Assembly (NCBI GenBank): GCA_014804285.1
Contig: JAAVAA010000009.1
Span: forward strand, 1 to 5,384
Direction of reading: 5' to 3'
Origin: Lachnospiraceae bacterium
GTDB lineage: Bacteria > Bacillota > Clostridia > Lachnospirales > Lachnospiraceae
DNA: 5,384 nucleotides
Below are positions 1-4,704 of the stretch, one piece after another (position 1 is the stretch's first letter; each line of letters begins with the position of its first letter). The notes beneath the pieces were generated by a model. The model ran no database searches. It saw nothing but the letters and a program-made list of their open reading frames with translations, and had not been told where the DNA came from. Position numbers and translations under genes: made by a program.

Positions 1-2
1 GG

Positions 3-113
3 TTATATTTTTATACCATATCAGAAAAATCTGAAAGCGTCGAAGCATCTAAAAGACGTGTATATAGTGATGTGATTTTCTGGTATCAAAAAGGAGAAAT
101 TAAGATTGATTAA
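3..113 (+). CDS. C-terminal tail of an unrecognised protein (5' end outside window)
   Basis: Thirty-six codons are open from the left edge to a TAA at 111-113, with no start in view. The peptide is charged and ends VIFWYQKGEIKID. I do not recognise the family. The next small gene starts (TTG at 106) inside the last codons of this one and has an AAGGAG at 91-96, also inside it, so the two look translationally coupled. A toxin tail followed at once by its immunity gene would have this arrangement, but the tail is too short to show toxin activity, and it could equally be the end of another immunity protein. That the frame is coding is supported by the overlap and the embedded ribosome binding site. 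Confidence 0.45.
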   Translation, partial: LYFYTISEKSESVEASKRRVYSDVIFWYQKGEIKID

Positions 114-434
114 TATAATTCATATATTATTGCAAGATGAAGAATATAAATTAAAAAAATTTGATGGGAAAATCATGTTATTTAAAGGAACTTCGACTAT
201 CTATCCAGAAGAATATATAGAAGTCAAAAAACAACTTCAACTGGTAAATTCATAGTTTCTGAAGTACATCGAGATGTAAAACAAATAAAGGTAAAAGCTG
301 ATAAAAAAGAAGAAGCAGGCGTTTATGCTGCTATTGTTTACAAAAAATTATATGATGATATTGCAGACCGGATAAAAGCAAGGAATATTCAAAATTATAT
401 TAATATGGGCGAAGCTGCTGCTGCAGAAAAATAG
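106..434 (+). pseudogene. Small immunity-like gene, apparently frameshifted at an A6 tract
   Basis: A TTG at 106, nine bases after AAGGAG (91-96), opens a frame of 49 codons that stops at TAG 253-255. A second frame, one base back, is open from 186 to TAG 432-434 and has a convincing coding look (KKEEAGVYAAIVYKKLYDDI) but no start codon. The two frames can be joined at the six-A run 226-231. One extra A there gives a continuous protein of about 109 residues reading EYIEVKK then TTSTGKFIVSEV. The joined product alternates likely beta strands with a C-terminal helix, a layout common in small immunity proteins, but I cannot name the family. It could be a decayed gene, a phase-variable tract or a sequencing error. 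The 8-base overlap with the preceding frame suggests an original coupled pair. Confidence 0.5.
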
Positions 435-719
435 GAAAAAAAGGAAATGACCAGAGTAGTGCCAGCGGTATTTCTTAGACCCAAAAGATTATGGAATACT
501 GCTGATTTTTTGTCCTTCAAACAGACCAGTTACACTTTGGGACATGGGGTGCACACCTAAGGCAGAAAAATGGTGCATTTCCCTGTGATATTAGAGATTT
601 CACAGCGGATATCACAATGAATCGAAATGTGACATCTCCAACATGGTGAACTCAAGTAATAGACTAACGTCGTTTGATGTATCATATGCTATGGACGGTA
701 TACGATTTTTAAAATATAT
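435..719. other. Gene-free stretch with decayed fragments and one imperfect inverted repeat
   Basis: No convincing gene lies here. A frame from 460 to TGA 586-588 (+ strand) reads FLDPKDYGILLIFCP and could be a gene remnant, but it has no start codon or ribosome binding site. An ATG at 447 begins a 37-codon frame, but its AAGGA is only about two bases away and the product is not protein-like. The arms at 608-616 and 628-636 pair at 8 of 9 positions around an 11-base loop and are not followed by a T-run. A promoter for the gene at 741 would be expected near 670-710. TTGATG (674-679) and TATACG (699-704) are the nearest matches, but their 19-base spacing is poor. Confidence 0.4.
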
Positions 720-727
720 TTGAAACT

Positions 728-733
728 AGGAGG
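728..733 (+). promoter_or_regulatory. Ribosome binding site AGGAGG fixing the start at 741
   Basis: A perfect AGGAGG lies seven bases before ATG 741. An in-frame ATG at 720 is upstream of this site and has nothing comparable before it, so 741 is the true start. Confidence 0.9.
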
Positions 734-740
734 ACACCAA

Positions 741-1211
741 ATGACCATACAAGACAATACTGTTATTCATCCGATACCAAATGATGAATTATTATTAGAA
801 AAAGAGAGAAAATGGAAGCTGGTTTTGCCTGCGGATTATAGGAAGTTTATTGTGAACTATAATGGCGGAATACCAAATGAAAAATCGTTTGAATGTAATA
901 AACATAACTATGCGATTGTAAGATTCTTATGTATTTTAAAGAATGTTCAAGAAACACAAAATGGTTGGTATGATATTGGCGTTGTAGAATCTCAAATAGG
1001 AGAACGTTTGACAGATAACGAAGATTTAATTGGTGTAGAGGTTTTGCCTATAGCAGAGTTATTTGCTGGAGATTATTTATGCTTAGATTATAGAGAAAAT
1101 AAAGAGGAACCTTGTATTTGCGTATGGAGCCACGAAGAATCAGAAGATTTTGCACCTGTAACATATAAGGCAGCAAATACATTTTCAGAATTTATTGAGA
1201 TGTTAGAATAA
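741..1211 (+). CDS. SMI1/KNR4 (SUKH) family immunity-type protein, paralogue A
   Basis: This is a cytosolic protein of 156 residues with the SMI1/KNR4 signature. W25 and LPADYRKF (29-36) lead into NGGIP (41-45). The central strand block LPIAELFAGDYLCLDYR covers 102-118, VWSHEE 128-133, and a closing helix TFSEFIEML ends the protein. SUKH proteins in bacteria commonly neutralise nuclease and other toxins of contact-dependent or type VII systems by binding them, which is the likely role here; the toxin partner is not in view. There is no signal peptide or membrane segment. The start is set by AGGAGG at 728-733. The next gene, 1402-1875, is a clear paralogue: I count 80 identities in 132 aligned residues from the shared tryptophan to the end. 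The family call is secure; the immunity role is inferred. Confidence 0.9.
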   Translation: MTIQDNTVIHPIPNDELLLEKERKWKLVLPADYRKFIVNYNGGIPNEKSFECNKHNYAIVRFLCILKNVQETQNGWYDIGVVESQIGERLTDNEDLIGVEVLPIAELFAGDYLCLDYRENKEEPCICVWSHEESEDFAPVTYKAANTFSEFIEMLE

Positions 1212-1335
1212 AGTGGAAAGCAATCAAGCAAATTTCAGAAGGTGAAAACATATTTGAAGACCTAGGCCGCGTCATTTCTTTTTTTCATCCTTAAATAATC
1301 AAAATTCTTGTGGCATTGTCTCGAAAGTACGGAAA

Positions 1336-1365
1336 TTCTTAGAAGGCAGATACATTAATTATAAT
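1336..1365 (+). promoter_or_regulatory. Possible promoter of paralogue B
   Basis: TATAAT at 1360-1365 is a perfect -10 element. The -35 partner would be the weak TTCTTA at 1336-1341, eighteen bases upstream. Transcription would start near 1371 and give a leader of about 30 bases before ATG 1402. The region is AT-rich, so a chance match is possible. Confidence 0.35.
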
Positions 1366-1385
1366 TTAAAGAAACCAAATATGAG

Positions 1386-1391
1386 AAAGGA
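1386..1391 (+). promoter_or_regulatory. Ribosome binding site AAAGGA favouring start 1402
   Basis: AAAGGA lies ten bases before ATG 1402. The alternative in-frame ATG at 1381 has no purine-rich site in front of it. Start 1402 also gives an N-terminus that aligns with paralogue A to within one residue. Confidence 0.65.
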
Positions 1392-1401
1392 TATTGATAA
1401 A

Positions 1402-1875
1402 ATGATTCAAATTGAGATGAAAAGTAAAATTTTACCTGAACTTAATGAACAATTGATTCAACGCGAGGAAAAGATGTGGAGGATAAAACTGCCTTCGGAT
1501 TATTACCAATTTTTACTGAGGACTAATGGTGGTGTCCCTCAAAAAAGAGAATTTAATTTCAATAATCATAAATATATGATAGTAAGTTTCTTATGTATTT
1601 TGGAAAACGCTGAACATAGTGAATTTGGTTTTTATGATATAGACGTTGTACTTAGTCAAATTGAAGAAAGACTAACTGACAATGAAGATTTAGTGGGATG
1701 TGAATTATTACCAATAGCAGAATTGTTTGCAGGCGATTATATTTGTTTAGATTTTAAGGAAAACAAGGACAATCCAAGTGTATGTGTTTGGGATCATGAA
1801 GAATCAGGTGAATTGGAACCAGTAACGTATAAAGTGGCTGATACATTCTCAGAGTTTGTGGCAATGTTAATGTAA
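1402..1875 (+). CDS. SMI1/KNR4 (SUKH) family immunity-type protein, paralogue B
   Basis: This 157-residue cytosolic protein has the same layout as its upstream neighbour. W26 and LPSDYYQF (30-37) come first, then NGGVP (42-46), FLCIL (63-67) and ERLTDNEDL (89-97). LPIAELFAGDYICLDFKEN covers 103-121, VWDHEES 129-135, and a final helix TFSEFVAML closes the protein. About 60% of residues match paralogue A. Identity is concentrated in the second half, and the region from the NGG motif to residue 62 is the most diverged. Many shared residues use different codons, so the pair is not a fresh duplication. The likely role is binding and neutralising a related toxin. An ATG 21 bases upstream (1381) is possible, but paralogue alignment and the ribosome binding site favour 1402. 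Confidence 0.88.
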   Translation: MIQIEMKSKILPELNEQLIQREEKMWRIKLPSDYYQFLLRTNGGVPQKREFNFNNHKYMIVSFLCILENAEHSEFGFYDIDVVLSQIEERLTDNEDLVGCELLPIAELFAGDYICLDFKENKDNPSVCVWDHEESGELEPVTYKVADTFSEFVAMLM

Positions 1876-1972
1876 CATGTAATATGTTAAACATGCAAAG
1901 GCATGTAATTATTACATGACTTAAAAAGTCATATAATTGTCTCAGCTTGCGTTTTTTTACCGTAAAGCGAGC
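1876..1972. repeat. Cluster of palindromes and hairpins, then a T7 run
   Basis: CATGTAAT occurs at 1876-1883 and 1902-1909, and inverted (ATTACATG) at 1911-1918; the last two form a 17-base perfect palindrome. ACATGC (1891-1896) pairs perfectly with GCATGT (1901-1906) over loop AAAG. ATGACTT (1916-1922) pairs with AAGTCAT (1926-1932) over loop AAA. GCTTGC (1945-1950) pairs with GCGAGC (1967-1972) with one G-U pair, and seven T's lie inside that loop (1952-1958). The cluster begins immediately after the stop of paralogue B. It could end or stabilise that transcript, or bind a dimeric regulator, but it does not have the simple GC stem plus T-run of a standard terminator. Confidence 0.7.
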
Positions 1973-2082
1973 AGTTGTATTCACAGTGAGAAGCATTGTA
2001 TTGCCATACAGGATCTATCAAGACATGTAGAGAATGTGGCATATGCAGCTAGGCTTATTTCTATGATTTAGTCTCTTGGAAT
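1973..2082. other. Intergenic stretch, possible gene remnant
   Basis: A + strand frame from a TTG at 1937 runs through this stretch to TAG 2069-2071, 44 codons. It includes the protein-like run HVENVAYAARLISMI, then continues past the stop toward the next gene. There is no ribosome binding site before the TTG, and its first part lies in the hairpin cluster. It is at most a decayed piece. Confidence 0.2.
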
Positions 2083-2090
2083 AAAGGAGA
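2083..2090 (+). promoter_or_regulatory. Ribosome binding site for the gene at 2097
   Basis: AAAGGAGA, with the core AAGGAG (2084-2089) seven bases before ATG 2097, is a strong site and supports that start. Confidence 0.85.
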
Positions 2091-2096
2091 AAGAGA

Positions 2097-2534
2097 ATGT
2101 TTGACGAACTTGACAAATATATTTTAGGATTTACATTGGAAGATTTAGCCACTGATTATTGGTATGATGAAGGGGTTGATATTGCAGAAAAAATGTTATA
2201 TAAATTTGCTGATAATGACTGGAAAATATTATTAGAAATAGTGTCTGAAAGAACAATAGAATGGCAAAGGTGTTTAGCATATTGTATGCATAATGGACAT
2301 GATTTAAATCAATTAAGAGTATTATTAAGATTGGCTGATACTGATGATATTGAATTATTTGAAATTGTAGTAGACTCTTTAAGAGGTTTTACAGATCAAG
2401 AGAGCTTAAGTTTGATACAAAATAATCCGCAAATAATTTCTAAAGTCAAGGAGTTATTGCCTAAATCAGGAGATGCTGTAAAGAAAATATTTGAAGAATT
2501 TTTAAAACAGCAAGTAAATATTTCAAAGCCATAA
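2097..2534 (+). CDS. All-helical acidic hypothetical protein, probable immunity protein
   Basis: This is an intact 145-residue protein with a strong ribosome binding site. I do not recognise a named family. The sequence is almost entirely predicted helix with short acidic loops: a first helix near 1-18, WYDEGVDIAEKML at 22-34, DWKILLEIV at 41-49, and a W-R-CLAYCM helix at 56-64. These are followed by LRVLLRLADTDDIELFEIVVDSLRG (73-97) and a C-terminal helix pair ending near 139. Stacked amphipathic pairs with a DDIELFEIVVDSL step resemble HEAT-like immunity proteins, which cap toxin domains. There is no signal peptide, membrane segment or catalytic motif. Its place between SUKH genes supports an immunity role by association only. 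Its codon use and AT content match the neighbours. Confidence 0.75.
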   Translation: MFDELDKYILGFTLEDLATDYWYDEGVDIAEKMLYKFADNDWKILLEIVSERTIEWQRCLAYCMHNGHDLNQLRVLLRLADTDDIELFEIVVDSLRGFTDQESLSLIQNNPQIISKVKELLPKSGDAVKKIFEEFLKQQVNISKP

Positions 2535-2537
2535 TGA

Positions 2538-2627
2538 AGTATAATATTCAAAACACAGAATAGGAGTACTCCGCTAGCAGAGGGGTTATTTAGTGCGGGG
2601 CAAAAAATGTTGGCAAATAAGCAATGA
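2538..2627 (+). pseudogene. Possible short gene remnant (TPLAEGLFSAGQK)
   Basis: A frame open between TGA 2535-2537 and TGA 2625-2627 has no start codon. It contains STPLAEGLFSAGQKMLANKQ, which reads like a real protein segment, perhaps a linker or pretoxin piece of a large secreted protein. It overlaps the first part of the 2593 frame in another phase, so at most one of the two is genuine across 2593-2627. No family can be named from so little. Confidence 0.25.
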
Positions 2628-2778
2628 ATTACCATCTGACATTATAAGTAAAGAACAAATTCCATATGTGGATATTCAAGTCATAGATGGGAAATTATAT
2701 GCAACAGATTTTTGGGGAAGAAAGTTTAATGTTGATATAAAAAATGGGAAATTAATAAGTGTTAATATAGTACGTTAG
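2593..2778 (+). CDS. Small hypothetical protein or C-terminal remnant of an immunity gene
   Basis: A GTG at 2593, seven bases after AGAGGGG (2579-2585), would give 61 residues. The second half is clearly protein-like. YVDIQVIDGKLYATDFWGR (25-43) and KFNVDIKNGKLISVNIV look like two beta hairpins, each with a D/N-G-K-L turn. The first 12 residues are not convincing and overlap another frame, so this may be the 3' end of a longer gene joined to foreign sequence rather than a complete small gene. There is no recognised family. It lies 58 bases after the helical gene and before the third SUKH gene. Confidence 0.45.
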   Translation: MRGKKCWQISNELPSDIISKEQIPYVDIQVIDGKLYATDFWGRKFNVDIKNGKLISVNIVR

Positions 2779-2936
2779 AATCTGTGCGGTATATGAAGGT
2801 AACTTGGATTATTTAATGAGGAATATTTTTGATATATCAATGTATGCAGAAGCTAGAAATAAGAACTGTTGGTGAAAAGTATTCAACAATTAATTCAGTT
2901 GATATTGGAGAGTTTACCGGCGATAGGAGAAGGGAT
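2779..2936. other. Leader of the third SUKH gene with an in-frame upstream extension
   Basis: The SUKH frame is open back to a TTG at 2829, adding 36 residues (with KLEIRTVGEKYSTINSVD). No ribosome binding site precedes that TTG, and the extension lies beyond the usual SUKH N-terminus. It may be translated at low level, be the remnant of a fused upstream gene, or be untranslated leader. Confidence 0.4.
2925..2934 (+). promoter_or_regulatory. Ribosome binding site AGGAGAAGGG fixing start 2937
   Basis: AGGAG at 2925-2929 lies seven bases before ATG 2937. This is much better than anything before the TTG at 2829 in the same frame. Confidence 0.8.
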
Positions 2937-3497
2937 ATGTTAATTTCGAAATTTGCAAATTGTAATGTTAGTGACAGGATTGAAGAGATGGAAAAGGAAT
3001 ATAACATTACATTACCGGATCAGTACAGGTATTTTTTGTGTAAATATAATGGAGGATATACCCCGAAAACCAAGTTTAAGGCTGGGAAAATTTCTTCGGA
3101 TATACGCGGATTCTATGGTATAGGAAACGAAAAATTAGGTTTCAATACTGTTGATTTAAAGGAATGGATAGATAAAAGTCTTATGCCTATAGCTGTTGAT
3201 TCTTTTGGAAATTATCTGGTGATAGGGCTGGAAAATGATAACACTGGGAAAATATTTTTTTGTGATCATGAACTGGGAAATGAAGTAAAATGCATTGCAG
3301 AAAACTTAAAAAGCTTTTTAAAATATTGTAAAAGCGAGAAAATTAGTGAAGCTTCCAGACTTTCAATAAAAGAGAGGGAAGAGGCGCTAATAGCAAAGGG
3401 ACGGGGAGCTGTTATTACAGATGCATTGCGTCAGATGTGGCAGGCTGAAATTGATAAGTATGAAAATATGGTGCAAGAAGATGTAGTGATTGACTAG
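2937..3497 (+). CDS. SMI1/KNR4 (SUKH) family protein with C-terminal tail
   Basis: Starting at ATG 2937 this gives 186 residues. The SUKH core is clear: a first helix VSDRIEEMEKEY (11-22), LPDQYRYFL (26-34), NGG (38-40), RGFYGIG (57-63), MPIAVDSFGNYLVIGL (83-98), FFCDHE (107-112) and a closing helix LKSFLKYC (124-131). A tail of about 50 residues follows (136-186), with KEREEALIAKGRGAVITDAL and RQMWQAEIDKY. It is charged and probably helical, and is unlike the two shorter SUKH genes upstream. Core identity with those genes is low, so this is a separate lineage, not a recent copy. It probably acts as a toxin-binding immunity protein. The following gene begins inside its last codons, suggesting co-translation. 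Confidence 0.88.
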   Translation: MLISKFANCNVSDRIEEMEKEYNITLPDQYRYFLCKYNGGYTPKTKFKAGKISSDIRGFYGIGNEKLGFNTVDLKEWIDKSLMPIAVDSFGNYLVIGLENDNTGKIFFCDHELGNEVKCIAENLKSFLKYCKSEKISEASRLSIKEREEALIAKGRGAVITDALRQMWQAEIDKYENMVQEDVVID

Positions 3498-3915
3498 GAA
3501 GAATTTATATGGAGAAAAAATAAATATTGGCGCAACAGAAGAAGAAATTCAACCATTAGTTAAAGAGACCCAAAATGAACTAAATGTTGATTTGCCTAGT
3601 GAGTATGCAAAAATTTTGGAGGTGGTAAACGGAATAGAGTTTAATGGATTTATTTTGTATGGAATTGATTCAGAATTGTTAAATAAGAAACAAAACCAAC
3701 GTATTAATGGATTAATTGAAAATAATAAGATATGGTATGAGAATGAATGGCAAAAGCAATATATCTTTTTGGGAGAAAGTGATATTAGTTGGTATGTTTA
3801 TGACATAACAACAGGAAAATATTGTGAATTAGATAATCCTTCTGGAAGGGAAAATGAAGTATTTAACAGTTTGGAGTGTCTGCTAGAGAAGATGTTAAAT
3901 GATGCATTAGCATAA
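3490..3915 (+). CDS. YrhA-like (SUKH superfamily) protein, TTG start
   Basis: This 141-residue cytosolic protein contains ATEEEIQPLVKETQNEL (15-31), LPSEYAKIL (35-43), VVNGIEFNGFILYGID (45-60), WYVYDITTGKYCELD (101-115) and a final helix. The LP-Y-L, then NG-EFNG-ILYGI pattern fits the YrhA branch of the SMI1/KNR4 superfamily. The frame is closed by TGA at 3487-3489, so TTG 3490 is the first possible start. It overlaps the upstream TAG by 8 bases and has only a weak purine stretch (CAAGAAG) before it. The N-terminus seems a little shorter than I would expect for the family, so translational coupling to the SUKH gene, or loss of the original 5' end by recombination, are both possible. Immunity function is inferred. 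Confidence 0.75.
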   Translation: MTRKNLYGEKINIGATEEEIQPLVKETQNELNVDLPSEYAKILEVVNGIEFNGFILYGIDSELLNKKQNQRINGLIENNKIWYENEWQKQYIFLGESDISWYVYDITTGKYCELDNPSGRENEVFNSLECLLEKMLNDALA

Positions 3916-3921
3916 TATCCC

Positions 3922-3938
3922 CTTGTAACAATTACAGG
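3922..3938. repeat. Small hairpin after the YrhA-like gene
   Basis: CTTGTAA (3922-3928) pairs with TTACAGG (3932-3938) over loop CAA, with one G-U pair. There is no T-run, so it is not a standard terminator. It lies seven bases past the stop at 3915. Confidence 0.4.
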
Positions 3939-3954
3939 ATGCAACTGAATATGA

Positions 3955-4143
3955 TGTGATTCTATTAAACAATATGAAAAATTATCCAATAAGTTTAATG
4001 CTGAAAGGACACCTTTAAGTGATTGTTTAGTATATATTGATGGTGAAGAAGTTATGGAGATAATTCAAGATTTAGGATATTCTCCTTTGTTTGAAAAAAG
4101 AGAAAAATTTTACAAAATCAAAGAAGAATTAGTTAACAGTTAA
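3955..4143 (+). pseudogene. C-terminal remnant of an unrecognised gene
   Basis: Sixty-two codons are open from after TGA 3952-3954 to TAA 4141-4143. The peptide is convincingly protein-like: KQYEKLSNKFNAERTPLSD, then CLVYIDGEEVMEIIQDLGY, then a lysine-rich end (FEKREKFYKIKEELVNS). No ATG, GTG or TTG precedes residue 30 in frame. The one ATG (in EEVMEI) has no ribosome binding site and would cut the strand-helix unit in half. Another frame just before it (from 3938) reads QDATEYDVIL, so a frameshift near 3955 may separate two parts of the same old gene. I cannot name the family. The strand-then-helix VYIDGEEVMEIIQDLG would suit a compact alpha/beta domain. Confidence 0.5.
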
Positions 4144-4188
4144 CAGGCCGGGTTATAAGTTTTGGAAAAAGGTGAAAGTGAGAAGATA

Positions 4189-4632
4189 ATGGAATATATT
4201 TTGCTTGAATGGTTTCATGATATAGAAGATGAGCCATATTTAATTTATTCGGAAATTGATAATCAACGTTATGAGACTAGAAAAATAGAAGTATTTAAAA
4301 ATGGGACTTGTTTAAGATGTGGTGAAGAAATACTAAATTCATCAATTGATTTAGCTGACATAGCATTTCCTGAAAATATTGATGAAATCAATCGGGATAA
4401 GCAGTTCCATGCAAAATATATAACTAAGAAGGATTTTGAAAAATTCTGGGACAGTATTAATAATTGTATTCGTATAGTTAAAGAGATATATAAAATAGAT
4501 GATAATTCTGAGTGCGAGAAATATGCTAACGGGATTTTTAAGATAGCACATTCAATTGGTGGAGATAATTATGGTGAAGCAACGATTAGAGGTATAGCAG
4601 AGGCTTTACATAAGCGTAACTATACGCCGTGA
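4189..4632 (+). CDS. DUF6881 domain protein with extra C-terminal region
   Basis: This 147-residue protein matches the DUF6881 pattern over residues 1-87: MEYILLEWFHDIEDEPYLIY, then SEIDNQRYETRKIEVFKNG, a variable loop with C41-x-x-C44, and IDEINRDKQFHAKYITKKDFEKFW at the end. Residues 88-147 form an added helical region (IRIVKEIYKIDD, IFKIAHSIGGDNYGEATI) that I do not recognise as part of the family. DUF6881 proteins are short and frequently sit beside SMI1/KNR4-type immunity genes; their biochemical role is not established to my knowledge. An in-frame TTG at 4162 is possible. I prefer ATG 4189 because the family begins at M-x-Y and a purine-rich GTGAGAAG (4178-4185) precedes it. A stem-loop and T-run follow closely. 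Confidence 0.75.
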   Translation: MEYILLEWFHDIEDEPYLIYSEIDNQRYETRKIEVFKNGTCLRCGEEILNSSIDLADIAFPENIDEINRDKQFHAKYITKKDFEKFWDSINNCIRIVKEIYKIDDNSECEKYANGIFKIAHSIGGDNYGEATIRGIAEALHKRNYTP

Positions 4633-4643
4633 AATAACATGAT

Positions 4644-4678
4644 GCCGCTTTTCGGTGGCAGGGTTCTCTGCTTTTTTT
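4644..4678 (+). terminator. Rho-independent terminator after the DUF6881 gene
   Basis: GCAGG (4658-4662) pairs with TCTGC (4667-4671) around GTTC, with one G-U pair, and is followed directly by seven T's (4672-4678). An alternative upstream stem, GCCGC (4644-4648) with GTGGC (4655-4659), overlaps it by two bases. The position, 12-46 bases after the stop at 4632, is right for ending the transcript. Confidence 0.7.
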
Positions 4679-4704
4679 AAATCAGGAAAGGTTGGAAAGC
4701 ATAT

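Larger units (their letters stand above)
1212..1401. other. Intergenic stretch with a possible 27-codon gene remnant
   Basis: On the + strand a frame entered at 1211 is open to TAA 1292-1294 and reads KWKAIKQISEGENIFEDLG, which is protein-like. It lacks a start codon and ribosome binding site, so it may be the tail of a lost gene or chance. A T-rich run (1278-1285) follows GC-rich bases 1264-1272 without a good stem. The rest leads to the promoter candidate before paralogue B. Confidence 0.25.

Noticed and set aside
226..232. AAAAAAC, the classic -1 ribosomal frameshift heptamer
   Set aside because: The reading frame from TTG 106 splits the run as AAA AAA C rather than A AAA AAC, so the tandem slippage mechanism does not fit. 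Indel or transcript slippage remains possible.
447..560. ATG frame of 37 codons after AAGGA
   Set aside because: The spacing to the AAGGA is only about two bases, and the peptide is not protein-like.
720..740. Upstream in-frame ATG of SUKH paralogue A at 720
   Set aside because: The AGGAGG at 728-733 lies within this extension and serves ATG 741. Paralogue B aligns with the shorter form.
1754..1996. Open frame on the - strand, 80 codons
   Set aside because: It lies mostly antisense to the well-supported SUKH paralogue B and through the hairpin cluster, has no ribosome binding site, and its peptide is of unlikely composition.
4132..4145. GTTAACA repeated twice in tandem
   Set aside because: Only two 7-base copies, one inside the end of a remnant frame; too short to call a repeat element.
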